A stretch of DNA of 64,000 bases from Geobacter sp. UBA5730 (GCA_002419465.1 DIGE01000014.1:124001-188000); one strand, 5' to 3'; positions 50,421-59,147 are shown, counted from the stretch's first letter. A program made the numbers and translations. The notes: generated by a model from the sequence alone, not told the origin.

Positions 50421-51920
50421 CTACAGAAATAATGGGGCATGGTTTGAGGTGAACAGCGGCGGATCACGGCGGACAATCGACGCTATGGCAGGGGGTCGGC
50501 TAAACTCATGAGACAAAAAACGTCGCACCCTGCCCCGCTCCCAACCGGAGGGATGCTTGAAAGACGTATACAGCTGCAGATCCCCTTCGTAGAACGGTGC
50601 CGTGGCATAGTCGGCCGCCTCGTCGCCACAGGCCGGCATGTTAAAGATCGCCAGATTGAGGAAGCTGATCCGGTCGGCGTGGCAGGCCACAAAATCAAGG
50701 GTACGCCGGGCAGCGGCCTCATCCTCGGCCGGTGTGCCGAACAGCAGGTAGCAGTAGACGCCGATCCCCACCGCCTGCAGGTTCTCCAGCACCCGGCTGG
50801 CCACCCCCAGTTCAATCCCCTTGCTGAGGCGATCCAACACCCCCTGATCGCCCGACTCCAGACCCAGCTTCAGCATCACGCAGCCTGACGCCCGCAGTGC
50901 CCGGCAGAACGCCAGATCAGCCAACTGTTCATCAAAACGCGCAAAGCCGTACCAGGTGGCGCCGGGAGGGTTCTCTGTCATTAGTCGCAGCAGGGCCGGG
51001 CTGATGGCGTTGTCCAAAAGGTGCAGCAGCCGCGGCCGGTGGCGGGCAACCAGCGTTTGCAGCTCGCTTAAGGCCTGTTGGGCCGGCAGCGGTTGGTAGC
51101 GATTGCCCTCGGCCCGCTCCGGACAGAAGGAACAGCGATTCCACCAGCAGCCAGCGGCCGTACTGTAGGGCAGGATCAGACCAGGACTGAAATAGTCCTG
51201 CAACGGAAGCCCACCATACTCCGGCAGGGCGCTGCAGGTCGGCTGCGTTGTTCCCAACAGCTCCAGCAACGCCCCCTCACCCGGCCCGCTGATCAAGTGA
51301 TCCACCAACCCGGCGAAAGGATTCTGCCAATCAGGTCGCGCCAGCCAGGAGCCCACCAGGCCGCCCCCCAGCACGATCTTCAACTGTGGATACTGCTGCC
51401 GCAGCAGGCCGATCAGGCTAAACGTAGTCAGGGCCTGGCTTAAGTAGTTCAGCGAGATCCCCACGGTGGTAACGCCAGCCAGTAGCTGCGGCAGCCGTTG
51501 GCTGAAAAAAGGGAAGAGAGGGTTCTGTTGGGGGTGCTCGGCCGCCCAGAGCAGGTCACTGCTGCGCAGTGGTGAGCGTTCAGCGTGGCGGTAGTCGGCC
51601 AGCCCAGGAACCGTATCAGTTGCTGTGCCGGCCATGGCCAGCAGCCGGTTCAGGTCATTAACCGCCGTGGCATAACGGTCGGGGTTGGTATAGGTGGCAG
51701 CTTCCCGCAGGCCCTGCAGGTGCTTGTGCCTGCTGCGCCAGGCCCGCCGGGTCCAGGTGTCGTCAACGGTTGGCAGCTGTTCCAGCAGCCAGAGCTGCCC
51801 TTCCAGGTTGGCGTCCCACAGCCGACAGGGGATGTTGTTGGCCTGCAGCGCTCCGGCCAGGCGGGCAATACCGGCCGGCGGCTCGCAGGCCTTGGCGATG
51901 GGAGGAAAAATCAGCAGCAT
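50421..51920 (-). CDS. radical SAM protein with N-terminal B12-binding-like domain
   Basis: The 499-residue protein has a B12-binding-like Rossmann region (about 20-190, GGGLVGSWLA) and a radical SAM core from about 245. The cluster motif is Cys258-x4-Cys263-x2-Cys266 (GCWWNRCSFC), one residue longer than the usual CX3CX2C. Function is unknown. It follows the other radical SAM gene after four bases on the same strand, so they are cotranscribed. Confidence 0.82.
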   Translation of the reverse strand: MLLIFPPIAKACEPPAGIARLAGALQANNIPCRLWDANLEGQLWLLEQLPTVDDTWTRRAWRSRHKHLQGLREAATYTNPDRYATAVNDLNRLLAMAGTATDTVPGLADYRHAERSPLRSSDLLWAAEHPQQNPLFPFFSQRLPQLLAGVTTVGISLNYLSQALTTFSLIGLLRQQYPQLKIVLGGGLVGSWLARPDWQNPFAGLVDHLISGPGEGALLELLGTTQPTCSALPEYGGLPLQDYFSPGLILPYSTAAGCWWNRCSFCPERAEGNRYQPLPAQQALSELQTLVARHRPRLLHLLDNAISPALLRLMTENPPGATWYGFARFDEQLADLAFCRALRASGCVMLKLGLESGDQGVLDRLSKGIELGVASRVLENLQAVGIGVYCYLLFGTPAEDEAAARRTLDFVACHADRISFLNLAIFNMPACGDEAADYATAPFYEGDLQLYTSFKHPSGWERGRVRRFLSHEFSRPPAIASIVRRDPPLFTSNHAPLFL

Positions 51921-51924
51921 GGTT

Positions 51925-53790
51925 TCAGCACATTACCATCCCCTCAGCCAGGGCAAACTGTAGCAACTCCAGCGCGTCATCGGCCGGAATCCGTAGCTTG
52001 GCCGCCACCTGGCCACTGGGCTGTGTGCCATCCAACCGTTCCAACAAACGGTAGTAGGGCCTGATCAGCGATTCGGTGCAGACCTCGCCCTGGGCCGGAT
52101 AGATGGCGGCCCAGGAGCCGGATTGTTTCAGGTGCTTGGCGATCCAGATCAGGTCAGGTTCGCCGCTCTCCAGAATATCCAGAATCTCGTAGTGAAACGG
52201 CAGCAGGGTTAAGGATGACGCCCGACGCAGCGGCAGCTTCAAAGGATCGAGCCGCAGCAGCTCGTCGTCGTCCGGCGGCTGGGGCGGCACCGCCATCAAG
52301 GCCACGCCGTAGGCGTAGTGGTAATCCACGCAGTCCAGAGCGGCCGGCAGCAGCTTCTGCAGCTTGCGCTCCGTGAACAGCGCTGTCAGAAACTGCCGCT
52401 GCAGTTGCCAGATGGCCCGATCCTCGAACTCGGCCTCGTCGCACTGGCGGCCCTGGCGGGCCAGCAGCCAATCGCCGAACCGCTCCAGCAGCTCCACCGG
52501 CTGGAGCTTGAGCCCCCGCGACACACCGTTGAACCAGGCCACCGCCTTGCCCCGGCTGTAGAGGATGTCGCTGGCCGCCCCCAACCGCCGGGCGGCCGCC
52601 ATGTCGGCGGCCGGAAAACTGGGAGATTCCAGCAGGGTGTAGGGGGGCCCGGCCAGATGTTTCAAACCAATGGCAGCGGCCTTGTTGCCGAGTGCCGTGC
52701 CGGGCAGCACCGACAGGGGGAAGATATCCAGGTGATTGGGGTAGAGCGACAAGGCGAAGTTGAGCCCCTCGCGGAAGCGATCCAGGCTATCGCCGGGCAG
52801 GCCGTAGATCAGGTCAAAGCCGAAGGTGGCGCCGGAATCGTTCAACAGCATCACCTTGCGCCGGAAATCCTCACGATCAAACGTCCGCCCGACCCCGCCG
52901 GCCACATCAGGATCGGCGCTCTGCAGGCCGATCTGCAGGGAGCAGGTCAGTTCAGCGAACAGCTGGGCCTGCTCCTTGTCCAGCAGTTCGTGACGCACCT
53001 CGAAGTGGAAATGGACGCCGGGCGCCCGGTCGCGGATCAGCCGCAACAGGGCCTTGGCCCGCTGCTTGTCGGTGTTGAAGGTGGAATCCAGGGCAAACAC
53101 CTGGGCCGCGCCCCGCGCCACCAGATAGTCCAGCTCGGCCTCAAGCCGCTCCAGCGGGTAGCGCCGCACCTTGCGGTCACCCATGCCGTCGTAGCAGAAC
53201 TCGCAGGCGTAGGGGCAGCCCCGCGAGAGCTGCCAGACCATACCGTTACTGATGTGGTCATCCAACAGCCCAGCCAGGCAGGGCGAGGGGAGTATGGCCA
53301 GATCTTCGACCTTGGGGCGGGGCACCAGCTGCAACCCACCCTCCACCAGCCGGGCCGTGCCGGGCAGCCCTGCCAGGGGCTGGTTATCCGCAAGACGGTC
53401 CAGCAACTCCCCCATGGTCAGCTCCCCTTCCCCCACGACCAGCAGGTCGAAGGGCGCCTGTTGCAGCAGCCCGGCCGGGTCGGCGGTGGCCTCGGGACCG
53501 CCTCCGATCAGCAGCAGCTGCGGACACTGCTGCCGCAGGCGGCTGACCAGGGTGCAGCAATCAGCGCGGTTCCAGAGATAGACCGGAAAACCGACGACAT
53601 CGGGTGCCACAGCTACGACCTCCCGGCTGATCTGCTCCAACGGGGTGCCGGAAAAATGCTCGGCGCAGGTCACCGTAAAGGTCTGCTTCGGATCAGGGCG
53701 GCCATCAAGATAGGCCTTCAGGAAAGCAGCGGCCAGTGGCACGGCCTGAGCCGACGGCATGGCGTGAATGGTTACCAGATGGAGATGCAT
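51925..53790 (-). CDS. B12-binding radical SAM protein with DUF4080 domain
   Basis: The 621-residue protein has a B12-binding domain (about 1-135, LLIGGGPEATADPAG), a radical SAM core with canonical CX3CX2C (SRGCPYACEFCYDG, about residue 195), and a C-terminal DUF4080 region (DCVDYHYAYGVALM). Proteins of this family probably use methylcobalamin or adenosylcobalamin chemistry, but no substrate is known. It is the first of two coupled genes, 4 bases apart, and follows the terminator of a 53-residue peptide gene. Confidence 0.88.
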   Translation of the reverse strand: MHLHLVTIHAMPSAQAVPLAAAFLKAYLDGRPDPKQTFTVTCAEHFSGTPLEQISREVVAVAPDVVGFPVYLWNRADCCTLVSRLRQQCPQLLLIGGGPEATADPAGLLQQAPFDLLVVGEGELTMGELLDRLADNQPLAGLPGTARLVEGGLQLVPRPKVEDLAILPSPCLAGLLDDHISNGMVWQLSRGCPYACEFCYDGMGDRKVRRYPLERLEAELDYLVARGAAQVFALDSTFNTDKQRAKALLRLIRDRAPGVHFHFEVRHELLDKEQAQLFAELTCSLQIGLQSADPDVAGGVGRTFDREDFRRKVMLLNDSGATFGFDLIYGLPGDSLDRFREGLNFALSLYPNHLDIFPLSVLPGTALGNKAAAIGLKHLAGPPYTLLESPSFPAADMAAARRLGAASDILYSRGKAVAWFNGVSRGLKLQPVELLERFGDWLLARQGRQCDEAEFEDRAIWQLQRQFLTALFTERKLQKLLPAALDCVDYHYAYGVALMAVPPQPPDDDELLRLDPLKLPLRRASSLTLLPFHYEILDILESGEPDLIWIAKHLKQSGSWAAIYPAQGEVCTESLIRPYYRLLERLDGTQPSGQVAAKLRIPADDALELLQFALAEGMVMC

Positions 53791-53826
53791 GATAATCCTG
53801 TAGCGCAGATGGAGTATGACTTAAAA

Positions 53827-53850
53827 AAAGCCCGGACAGCGCCGGGCTTT
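53827..53850 (-). terminator. terminator after the 53-residue peptide gene
   Basis: AAAGCCCGG (53827-53835) and CCGGGCTTT (53842-53850) form a nine-base stem with a six-base loop and further A's on the left, which become a U run in the minus-strand transcript. Confidence 0.8.
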
Positions 53851-53881
53851 CAAGGTTTCAGACAGTACACAGACAGACTGC

Positions 53882-54043
53882 TTACTTTGTGGTGCGGCCC
53901 TTGCGGCCGACCTGCAGTTTGCCGTGATGGGTGATCACATGCAGATTGTGGTTGGTGGCCCGGCGGATCATCTGGTCATGTTTGTTCAGCATCGGCATGA
54001 CCGTGCGGCGGGTCATCTTCGGCGGAAGCACCATGGTTTTCAT
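53882..54043 (-). CDS. small basic protein, 53 residues, unknown
   Basis: ATG 54043 follows the strong ribosome site GGGAGGTGG and opens a 53-codon frame ending at 53882 and followed by a terminator. The protein starts MKTMVLPPKMTRRTV and ends QVGRKGRTTK; it is rich in Arg, Lys, His and Thr and has no cysteine, no signal peptide and no hydrophobic helix. It could bind nucleic acid or be a peptide substrate of the radical SAM enzymes encoded downstream. I do not recognise it. Confidence 0.7.
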   Translation of the reverse strand: MKTMVLPPKMTRRTVMPMLNKHDQMIRRATNHNLHVITHHGKLQVGRKGRTTK

Positions 54044-54197
54044 AACCGCCACCTCCCTTCACCGATCTCATTATGTAATTACTATACCACTAATTACACC
54101 CCGCGTGACCAACAAATACACCTGGGCGGCCGTTCTCACTGATTGCAGAAAAAACCCAGTTGACGTATGCTGCTGCGACCATTTTACCGGGAGTACC

Positions 54198-54830
54198 ATG
54201 CACAATATGAGTTTCCTCTATGCGCTTGATCTGCTGGGCACGGCCGCCTTTGCCGCCTCCGGCGCCCTGGCCGGCATCCGCCGCGAGATGGACATCTTCG
54301 GAGTGCTGATGCTGGGGCTGGTGACTGCCACCGGCGGCGGCACTCTGCGTGATCTGCTGCTGGGAGACACGCCCCCCTTCATCTTCAATGACGAGACCTA
54401 CCTGTACCTGTCGGTGGCGGTCTCGTTAGCGGTCTTCATCCTGCATCGCCAGCTGGAGTTTCTCAGACATCCACTGACCTACTTCGATGCCGTAGGCCTG
54501 GGTACCTTCGTGGTGATCGGCACCGGCAAGGCCCTGGCCTTCAAGCTGGGCTTTTTCGGCGCCGTGATGATGGGGGTGATCACCGCAACGGCCGGCGGCA
54601 TGATCCGCGACCTGCTCTCCAACCGGGTCCCCCTGGTGCTCCAGAAGGAGGTCTACGCCTCGGCCTGCCTGGCCGGTGGCGCACTGCTGTATCTGCTGCA
54701 TCAGTACACCAGCCTGCCCCACCCATGGGCACTGCTGGCCTCCGCCTCCGCGGTCATCATCCTGCGCCTGCTGGCTGTTCAGTACAACTGGTCCCTGCCC
54801 CGCGCCGAAGCAATCACAACTCACGATTGA
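54198..54830 (+). CDS. UPF0126/TRIC-family membrane protein
   Basis: The 210-residue protein has two repeated UPF0126 halves, each with a Gly-rich motif (TATGGGTLRDLLLG and TATAGGMIRDLLSN), and about seven helices. Bacterial homologues of TRIC channels have this fold and conduct monovalent cations. Start ATG 54198 is preceded by CCGGGAG; another Met is three codons on. It is divergent from the 53-residue peptide gene and upstream of ychJ. Confidence 0.9.
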   Translation: MHNMSFLYALDLLGTAAFAASGALAGIRREMDIFGVLMLGLVTATGGGTLRDLLLGDTPPFIFNDETYLYLSVAVSLAVFILHRQLEFLRHPLTYFDAVGLGTFVVIGTGKALAFKLGFFGAVMMGVITATAGGMIRDLLSNRVPLVLQKEVYASACLAGGALLYLLHQYTSLPHPWALLASASAVIILRLLAVQYNWSLPRAEAITTHD

Positions 54831-54863
54831 GATAACCAGTAGCCCCTACAAAGGAGATTTTTC

Positions 54864-55349
54864 ATGAGCAACTGTTACTGTGGGAGCGGTGCAGACTTTA
54901 GCGCCTGCTGCCAACCGATCATCACCGGAAAACGTCCTGCCGAAACCGCCGAGCAACTGATGCGGGCCCGTTATGCAGCCTACGTTACGACAGCCATGGA
55001 GTTCGTCTTTGAAAGCACCCATCCCGACCATCGCCAAGGCTACGACCACGAAGGCACCAAGGCCTGGGCGGAAAATTCCGAATGGTTAGGCCTTGAAATC
55101 CTAGGCACCAGCAAGGGTGGCCCGGACGACACCACCGGTGAGGTGGAATTTATCGCCCGCTTCAAGGAAAAAGGCGACACACCGCGTGAACATCGTGAAA
55201 ACGGCCAGTTCAAAAAGGAAAAAGGTTGCTGGTACTTTACCGAAGGGGTGATGCTGAAGCCCAGACCGCTCGTCTCCAGCAAGGTGGGCCGCAACGATCC
55301 CTGCACCTGTGGCAGCGGACTCAAGTACAAAAAATGCTGCGGGAAATGA
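54864..55349 (+). CDS. ychJ: YchJ-family protein with two SEC-C motifs
   Basis: The 161-residue protein has an SEC-C zinc motif at each end: CYCGSGADFSACC at residues 4-16 and DPCTCGSGLKYKKCC at the C-terminus. Between them lies the NTF2-like fold typical of YchJ (UPF0225). SEC-C motifs bind zinc and often mediate contact with SecB-like partners; function is otherwise unknown. It starts 33 bases after the UPF0126 gene. Confidence 0.93.
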   Translation: MSNCYCGSGADFSACCQPIITGKRPAETAEQLMRARYAAYVTTAMEFVFESTHPDHRQGYDHEGTKAWAENSEWLGLEILGTSKGGPDDTTGEVEFIARFKEKGDTPREHRENGQFKKEKGCWYFTEGVMLKPRPLVSSKVGRNDPCTCGSGLKYKKCCGK

Positions 55350-55410
55350 CCGTCGATTCCAGCGCAACAGGGCGGCCGATGGTGGCCCTGTTGTGCAAGG
55401 TCACAAACAG

Positions 55411-55950
55411 TCAGGCCCTTCGCCACTGTTCCCCATAACGGTTGTAGCTGACCTTAGGGTACTCCAGCTTATCGGCAGTCAACGGATGACGCTTCTCGCC
55501 CGGATGGCCGATGCCGATGATCGACACCACCCGCATCTGCTCTGGCAAGCCCAGCACCTGTTGGACAAACTGTTCAGCGGTGGCCTGCTGGTCATGCTGA
55601 CGCTTGCGAATCTGGGCCCAGCAGCTACCCAACCCCAGCGACTGGGCAGTCATCTGCAGCAGGATCGCCGCAATCGAGCAGTCCTCCACCCAGACATCCG
55701 AGCGGCTCTCATCGGCGCAGATCACCACCGCCAAGGCGGCCCCTCGCAGAAACTCGGAACCATGCTGTTTAGCAGTGGCCAACTGTTCCAGCAGCGCCCG
55801 ATCGTCCACCAGGACGAACTGCCAGGGGTTGCGGTTACGAGAGGATGGCGCCCGTAGCAGCGCCTCCACCAGCAGCTTGACGGTGTGCGGTTCCAGCGGT
55901 TGGTCGGTAAAACTGCGGATACTGCGACGCTTACGAAGCAGATCGAGCAC
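55411..55950 (-). CDS. nitroreductase-family FMN protein
   Basis: The 179-residue protein has the nitroreductase fold: LLRKRRSIRSFTDQPLEP at the N-terminus, an FMN phosphate-binding region ALLRAPSSRNRNPWQF, and a C-terminal GIGHPGEK-type loop. I choose GTG 55950, with GGAGG six bases upstream, over an upstream ATG at 56001 that lacks a ribosome site. Substrate is unknown. Confidence 0.85.
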   Translation of the reverse strand: MLDLLRKRRSIRSFTDQPLEPHTVKLLVEALLRAPSSRNRNPWQFVLVDDRALLEQLATAKQHGSEFLRGAALAVVICADESRSDVWVEDCSIAAILLQMTAQSLGLGSCWAQIRKRQHDQQATAEQFVQQVLGLPEQMRVVSIIGIGHPGEKRHPLTADKLEYPKVSYNRYGEQWRRA

Positions 55951-56064
55951 GAGCCACCTCCTGTTTATGCATGTCAGTGTAAGTCGTTCAACCAACCCCA
56001 TCTGATGCCGACGCCACTGCCTACCAAACTACTGACAGTGCACGTTAATACGCCCATTAATATA

Positions 56065-56110
56065 TTCAATTTATTGAAATAACAGCAAATAAAATTTGAC
56101 TTGCGTCAAA
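56065..56110. promoter_or_regulatory. palindromic sites and promoter upstream of ompW
   Basis: TTTGAC-TTGC-GTCAAA at 56095-56110 is a perfect CRP/FNR-family palindrome of the TTGAC-N4-GTCAA type. A second palindrome TTCAAT-TT-ATTGAA lies at 56065-56078. A -35-like TTGACT at 56096 and a TAAATA at 56119-56124 are spaced by 17, so the first palindrome covers the -35 region. Confidence 0.6.
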
Positions 56111-56204
56111 AAATCCCGTAAATACCAATCACACAAAAGACCAATGCGATCCTGTTTATCTACTACGGAGCAACAATCTCCGATTACACCACGAAAGGCA
56201 GGGC

Positions 56205-56819
56205 ATGATGATGAAGAAATGGTATGGTCTCGCAGCGGCAGTTGGCATGGTACTCATGGGTGCGGTACAGACGGTTCAGGCGGCCGACGACTACCAAACA
56301 TTCGGCATCCGGTTCAGGGCGGTGTACGTCATGCCCGACGAATCCTTTGACAGTCGCCTGAACAGTTTATCTCCCGAGCTCAGCAGCAACATCATCCCCG
56401 AACTGGACCTCGAATATTTCTTCACAAAAAATTTCTCCTCCGAGCTGATCCTGGGGGTTACCAAGCTCAACATCAAACTGAGCAACCAGACCGCCGGCTC
56501 CACCTACAGCCTGCCCCCCACACTGACCCTCAAATATCACCCGCTGGCGGGCAACACGATCAGCCCCTACATCGGCTTCGGCATGAACGTGATGGTCCCC
56601 TTTGATTCAAAACTCAACGGAGTAAGCGATTTCAAGATCGATCCCTGTGTCGGTTGGGCAGCCCAGGCTGGTACCGATATCAAGGTTACCGATAACATCT
56701 ACTTCAACCTTGACTACAAGTACCTCAACGCCGATACCAAGGCCCGCATCGCCGGCGTCAAGTACAAGCTCGATCTGAACCCGCACCTGTTCGGCATCGG
56801 TGTCGGCTACCGCTTCTAA
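56205..56819 (+). CDS. ompW: OmpW-family outer membrane protein
   Basis: The 204-residue protein has a signal peptide (about 4-27, ending TVQAAD) and the OmpW eight-strand barrel pattern (SPYIGFGMNVMVPFDSK, FNLDYKYLNADTKARI, GIGVGYRF), ending in Phe as barrels do. OmpW forms a narrow hydrophobic channel, and its genes are often controlled by oxygen or redox. A hairpin CGGAG-CTCCG is in the leader near 56160-56175. Confidence 0.92.
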   Translation: MMMKKWYGLAAAVGMVLMGAVQTVQAADDYQTFGIRFRAVYVMPDESFDSRLNSLSPELSSNIIPELDLEYFFTKNFSSELILGVTKLNIKLSNQTAGSTYSLPPTLTLKYHPLAGNTISPYIGFGMNVMVPFDSKLNGVSDFKIDPCVGWAAQAGTDIKVTDNIYFNLDYKYLNADTKARIAGVKYKLDLNPHLFGIGVGYRF

Positions 56820-57367
56820 GCGTCGTTGACCAGCAACGGCTTCTCCTCTGTGATTGCCAAAGGGTGGACTGCACCCTTTGGCCTTTTTTCACCTGTCACA
56901 CCACGCAGCGGCTTCAGGCAGGCCAGAAAACGTTCCTCAAGCCGATCCGCAGTTGCGTGATTGCCGATGCTGCGCAGTATCTCGATCACGCATTCAGCAG
57001 TACACAGACCCAATTCCTTCTGGTTCTTCCTGAGATTGTAACGCGACTTACTGCTGGGTTGCAGACTTACCCGCCGTACCTGCTGCAGGTACGGGCTGCG
57101 CTGGTGAATCTTGCGGGCCTCATGCCAGGTGCCGTCGATGATGATAATCTGCCTGATACCGGCCAGATCACTGCCTGCCGCATCAGCGCCACCGGGATAA
57201 AGCAACGCAACCCCGCCGGCTGTGATCTCCTCCAGCAGCCGGGCAGGCGGCGTAATTCGTTCCCAACGGATCTGTTCGGCCGCCTCACCTAACACCTCCA
57301 GCACCAAACGACCGGTGTTAGACGGTTTCGGCAGTTCCTTGAAGTGCGTCAGCAGGGTAATCTTCAA
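56816..57367 (-). CDS. DTW-domain protein (tRNA aminocarboxypropyltransferase-like)
   Basis: The 183-residue protein has the DTW-type motif DGTWHEARK (about residue 80) and THFKELPKPSNTGRL near the N-terminus. It probably adds an aminocarboxypropyl group to tRNA uridine. The N-terminal cysteine-rich zinc element of E. coli TapT is missing. I place the start at TTG 57367, which overlaps the stop of the ABC permease gene (TTGA); a longer frame into that gene adds 40 unlikely residues. It ends in a three-base overlap with ompW. Confidence 0.82.
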   Translation of the reverse strand: MKITLLTHFKELPKPSNTGRLVLEVLGEAAEQIRWERITPPARLLEEITAGGVALLYPGGADAAGSDLAGIRQIIIIDGTWHEARKIHQRSPYLQQVRRVSLQPSSKSRYNLRKNQKELGLCTAECVIEILRSIGNHATADRLEERFLACLKPLRGVTGEKRPKGAVHPLAITEEKPLLVNDA

Positions 57368-58146
57368 CGGATCAGACGCCGGCGCATACCGAGAACGGCC
57401 AATGGGAAAAGCACCACACACCAGACCAGCAGGTAAAGCACCGCAACTAACGCAGCAACGGTGATCTGCCCCAGGGCCAGACTGCGACAAAGCTCAACCA
57501 GGTGGGTCAACGGCAAGACCTGAGCAAGCAGTTGCGCCCAAACAGGTAGATTTGCAACCGGGAAGAAGGTGCCAGAGAACAGGAACATCGGCGTAATAAA
57601 CAGGAAGATCGGCAGGTTGAAGGTCTCAATGGTCGGGACGATGGCGGTACAGACCATGCCGGCGCAGGCAAAGGCCAGACCACCGAGGAAGGCCGCCGGT
57701 ATCAACAGCAGCGCATGGGGATAGTGCAGCAGACCGAACAGGGTAATCACCAGCATCATCAGCATAGTGCCAATCACCGCCTTGGTGGCCCCCCAGAGGA
57801 TCTCGCCGGTGATCACCTCATCCAGCGTCAACGGCGTGGCCAGCATGGCGTCAAAGGTCTTCTGGTAATACATCCGCACAAAGGACGAGTACGTATTCTC
57901 GAAGAAGGCGCCCTGCATAATCGTGATGGCGATCACTCCCGGAGCGATAAAGGCAGTGTACTCAACGGCGGCGCCGTCATAGGCCAGCGTCCCCACCATC
58001 CCCCCCAGTCCGACGCCAAAAGCGGTCAGGTATAACAGCGGCTCGGTCAACGGCGGCACAAACGATATCTTCCAGGTTTTGCGGTAGACAAGCAGGTTGC
58101 GCTGCCAGACCCGCATCAGGCGACGGCTCAGATTCAAAACAATCAT
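57364..58146 (-). CDS. ABC-2 type transporter permease (NodJ-like)
   Basis: The 260-residue membrane protein with six helices matches ABC-2 permeases of the NodJ type. It has FVPPLTEPLLYLTAFGVGLGGMVG near the start, YYQKTFDAMLATPLTLDEVITGEILWGATKA and a C-terminal MRRRLIR. Its ATG overlaps the end of the ATP-binding subunit gene (ATGA). NodI/NodJ-type exporters move oligosaccharides or hydrophobic compounds; the substrate is unknown. Confidence 0.9.
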   Translation of the reverse strand: MIVLNLSRRLMRVWQRNLLVYRKTWKISFVPPLTEPLLYLTAFGVGLGGMVGTLAYDGAAVEYTAFIAPGVIAITIMQGAFFENTYSSFVRMYYQKTFDAMLATPLTLDEVITGEILWGATKAVIGTMLMMLVITLFGLLHYPHALLLIPAAFLGGLAFACAGMVCTAIVPTIETFNLPIFLFITPMFLFSGTFFPVANLPVWAQLLAQVLPLTHLVELCRSLALGQITVAALVAVLYLLVWCVVLFPLAVLGMRRRLIR

Positions 58147-59054
58147 TCACGCAACTCCCGTCCGGTCAGACGTAGAAAAACATCCTCCAGGGTGGCCGGC
58201 CGCAACATGCAACCCTCGTGGCAGTGCTCGGCAAGCAGTTCGCGGTAGAGCGACTCGCCATCACCGCTGTAAATCACCAGACGCGGACCCAAATCCTCAT
58301 AGTCCAAAGCTCGTTCCTGTACCAAACGGCGCAGATCGTCACAGGCGGCAACCACCTCTATCACGCTCTCGCCGACATGCTGCCGAATCAGGTCACGAGG
58401 TGCACCCTCCACCAGAATCCTGCCCTGGTCCATAATCACCAGACGGTCGCAGAGCCGTTGGGCCTCGTCCATGTAATGGGTGGTCAACAAGGTGGTCAGC
58501 CCACGCCCCTTCAACTCATCAAGGCGGCTCCAGAGCTGGTGGCGTGACTGCGGGTCCAGGCCGGTGGTCGGCTCATCGAGGATCAGAAGTTGCGGTTCGT
58601 TGATCAACGCCCGCGCCAGCACCAGACGCCGCATCAGACCACCGGAAAGATCGCGCACACCGGCCTGTTCACGGCCTTCCAGGGCGGTAAACCGGAGCAA
58701 CGACGCCACCCGCTCATGCACCACGGCGGCCGGCAGATTGAAGTAGGCGGCAAACACCTCCAGATTTTCACGTACCGTCAGATCTGGGTCCAGATTGTTT
58801 TCCTGCTGGCAAATCCCGATTCGGCCCTTCAGCAGACGCCAGGCGCCGTCACAAGGTGTGCCGAACAGACGCAGGCTGCCACTGTCCCGCGGTGTGAAGC
58901 CATACAACATACGGATCGTGGTGGTCTTGCCGGCGCCGTTGGGGCCCAGCAGGCCAAAACATTCACCTGACTGCACGGCAAAAGTGATACCGTCGACCGC
59001 AACAAAAGCGCCATAGGACTTGCGCAGGTTATCTACTTCAATTACCGCTGGCAC
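58143..59054 (-). CDS. ABC transporter ATP-binding protein (NodI-like)
   Basis: The 303-residue ATPase has Walker A LGPNGAGKTTTI (about residue 37), the signature LSGGLMRRL (about 135), Walker B LLILDEPTTGLDPQ, and the drug-exporter C-terminal region. It pairs with the ABC-2 permease through a four-base overlap. Its promoter is at 59100-59132 on the minus strand. Confidence 0.94.
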   Translation of the reverse strand: MPAVIEVDNLRKSYGAFVAVDGITFAVQSGECFGLLGPNGAGKTTTIRMLYGFTPRDSGSLRLFGTPCDGAWRLLKGRIGICQQENNLDPDLTVRENLEVFAAYFNLPAAVVHERVASLLRFTALEGREQAGVRDLSGGLMRRLVLARALINEPQLLILDEPTTGLDPQSRHQLWSRLDELKGRGLTTLLTTHYMDEAQRLCDRLVIMDQGRILVEGAPRDLIRQHVGESVIEVVAACDDLRRLVQERALDYEDLGPRLVIYSGDGESLYRELLAEHCHEGCMLRPATLEDVFLRLTGRELRE

Positions 59055-59099
59055 GCTATTCCTTTCCGGCAGCCCGCTGCTTCAGCTTTGATAGTGTTG

Positions 59100-59147
59100 G
59101 GCAGTATATACCGCGCAGATGCCCAAAAGCAAACCGTGTATACTGCC
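59100..59147. promoter_or_regulatory. divergent inverted repeat and promoter for the ABC operon
   Basis: GGCAGTATA (59100-59108) and TATACTGCC (59139-59147) form a nine-base inverted repeat 30 bases apart, so each arm contains a -10-like TATACT. On the minus strand TTGCTT (59132-59127) lies 18 bases upstream of TATACT (59108-59103), a plausible promoter for the ABC genes. A further TATACT at 59200-59205 may serve the zinc-finger gene. Confidence 0.5.

Noticed and set aside
52318..53934. A very long open frame (538 codons) on the plus strand opposite the B12 radical SAM gene
   Set aside because: It is a mirror of high-GC codon bias. The minus strand has the radical SAM cysteine motif and B12 domain; the plus frame has no recognisable domain and is Gln/Gly/His-rich, typical of antisense translation.
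53882..54043. A RiPP precursor for the radical SAM enzymes
   Set aside because: The peptide has no leader/core division, no cysteine and a terminator before the enzymes. Kept as a small protein with a speculative link only.
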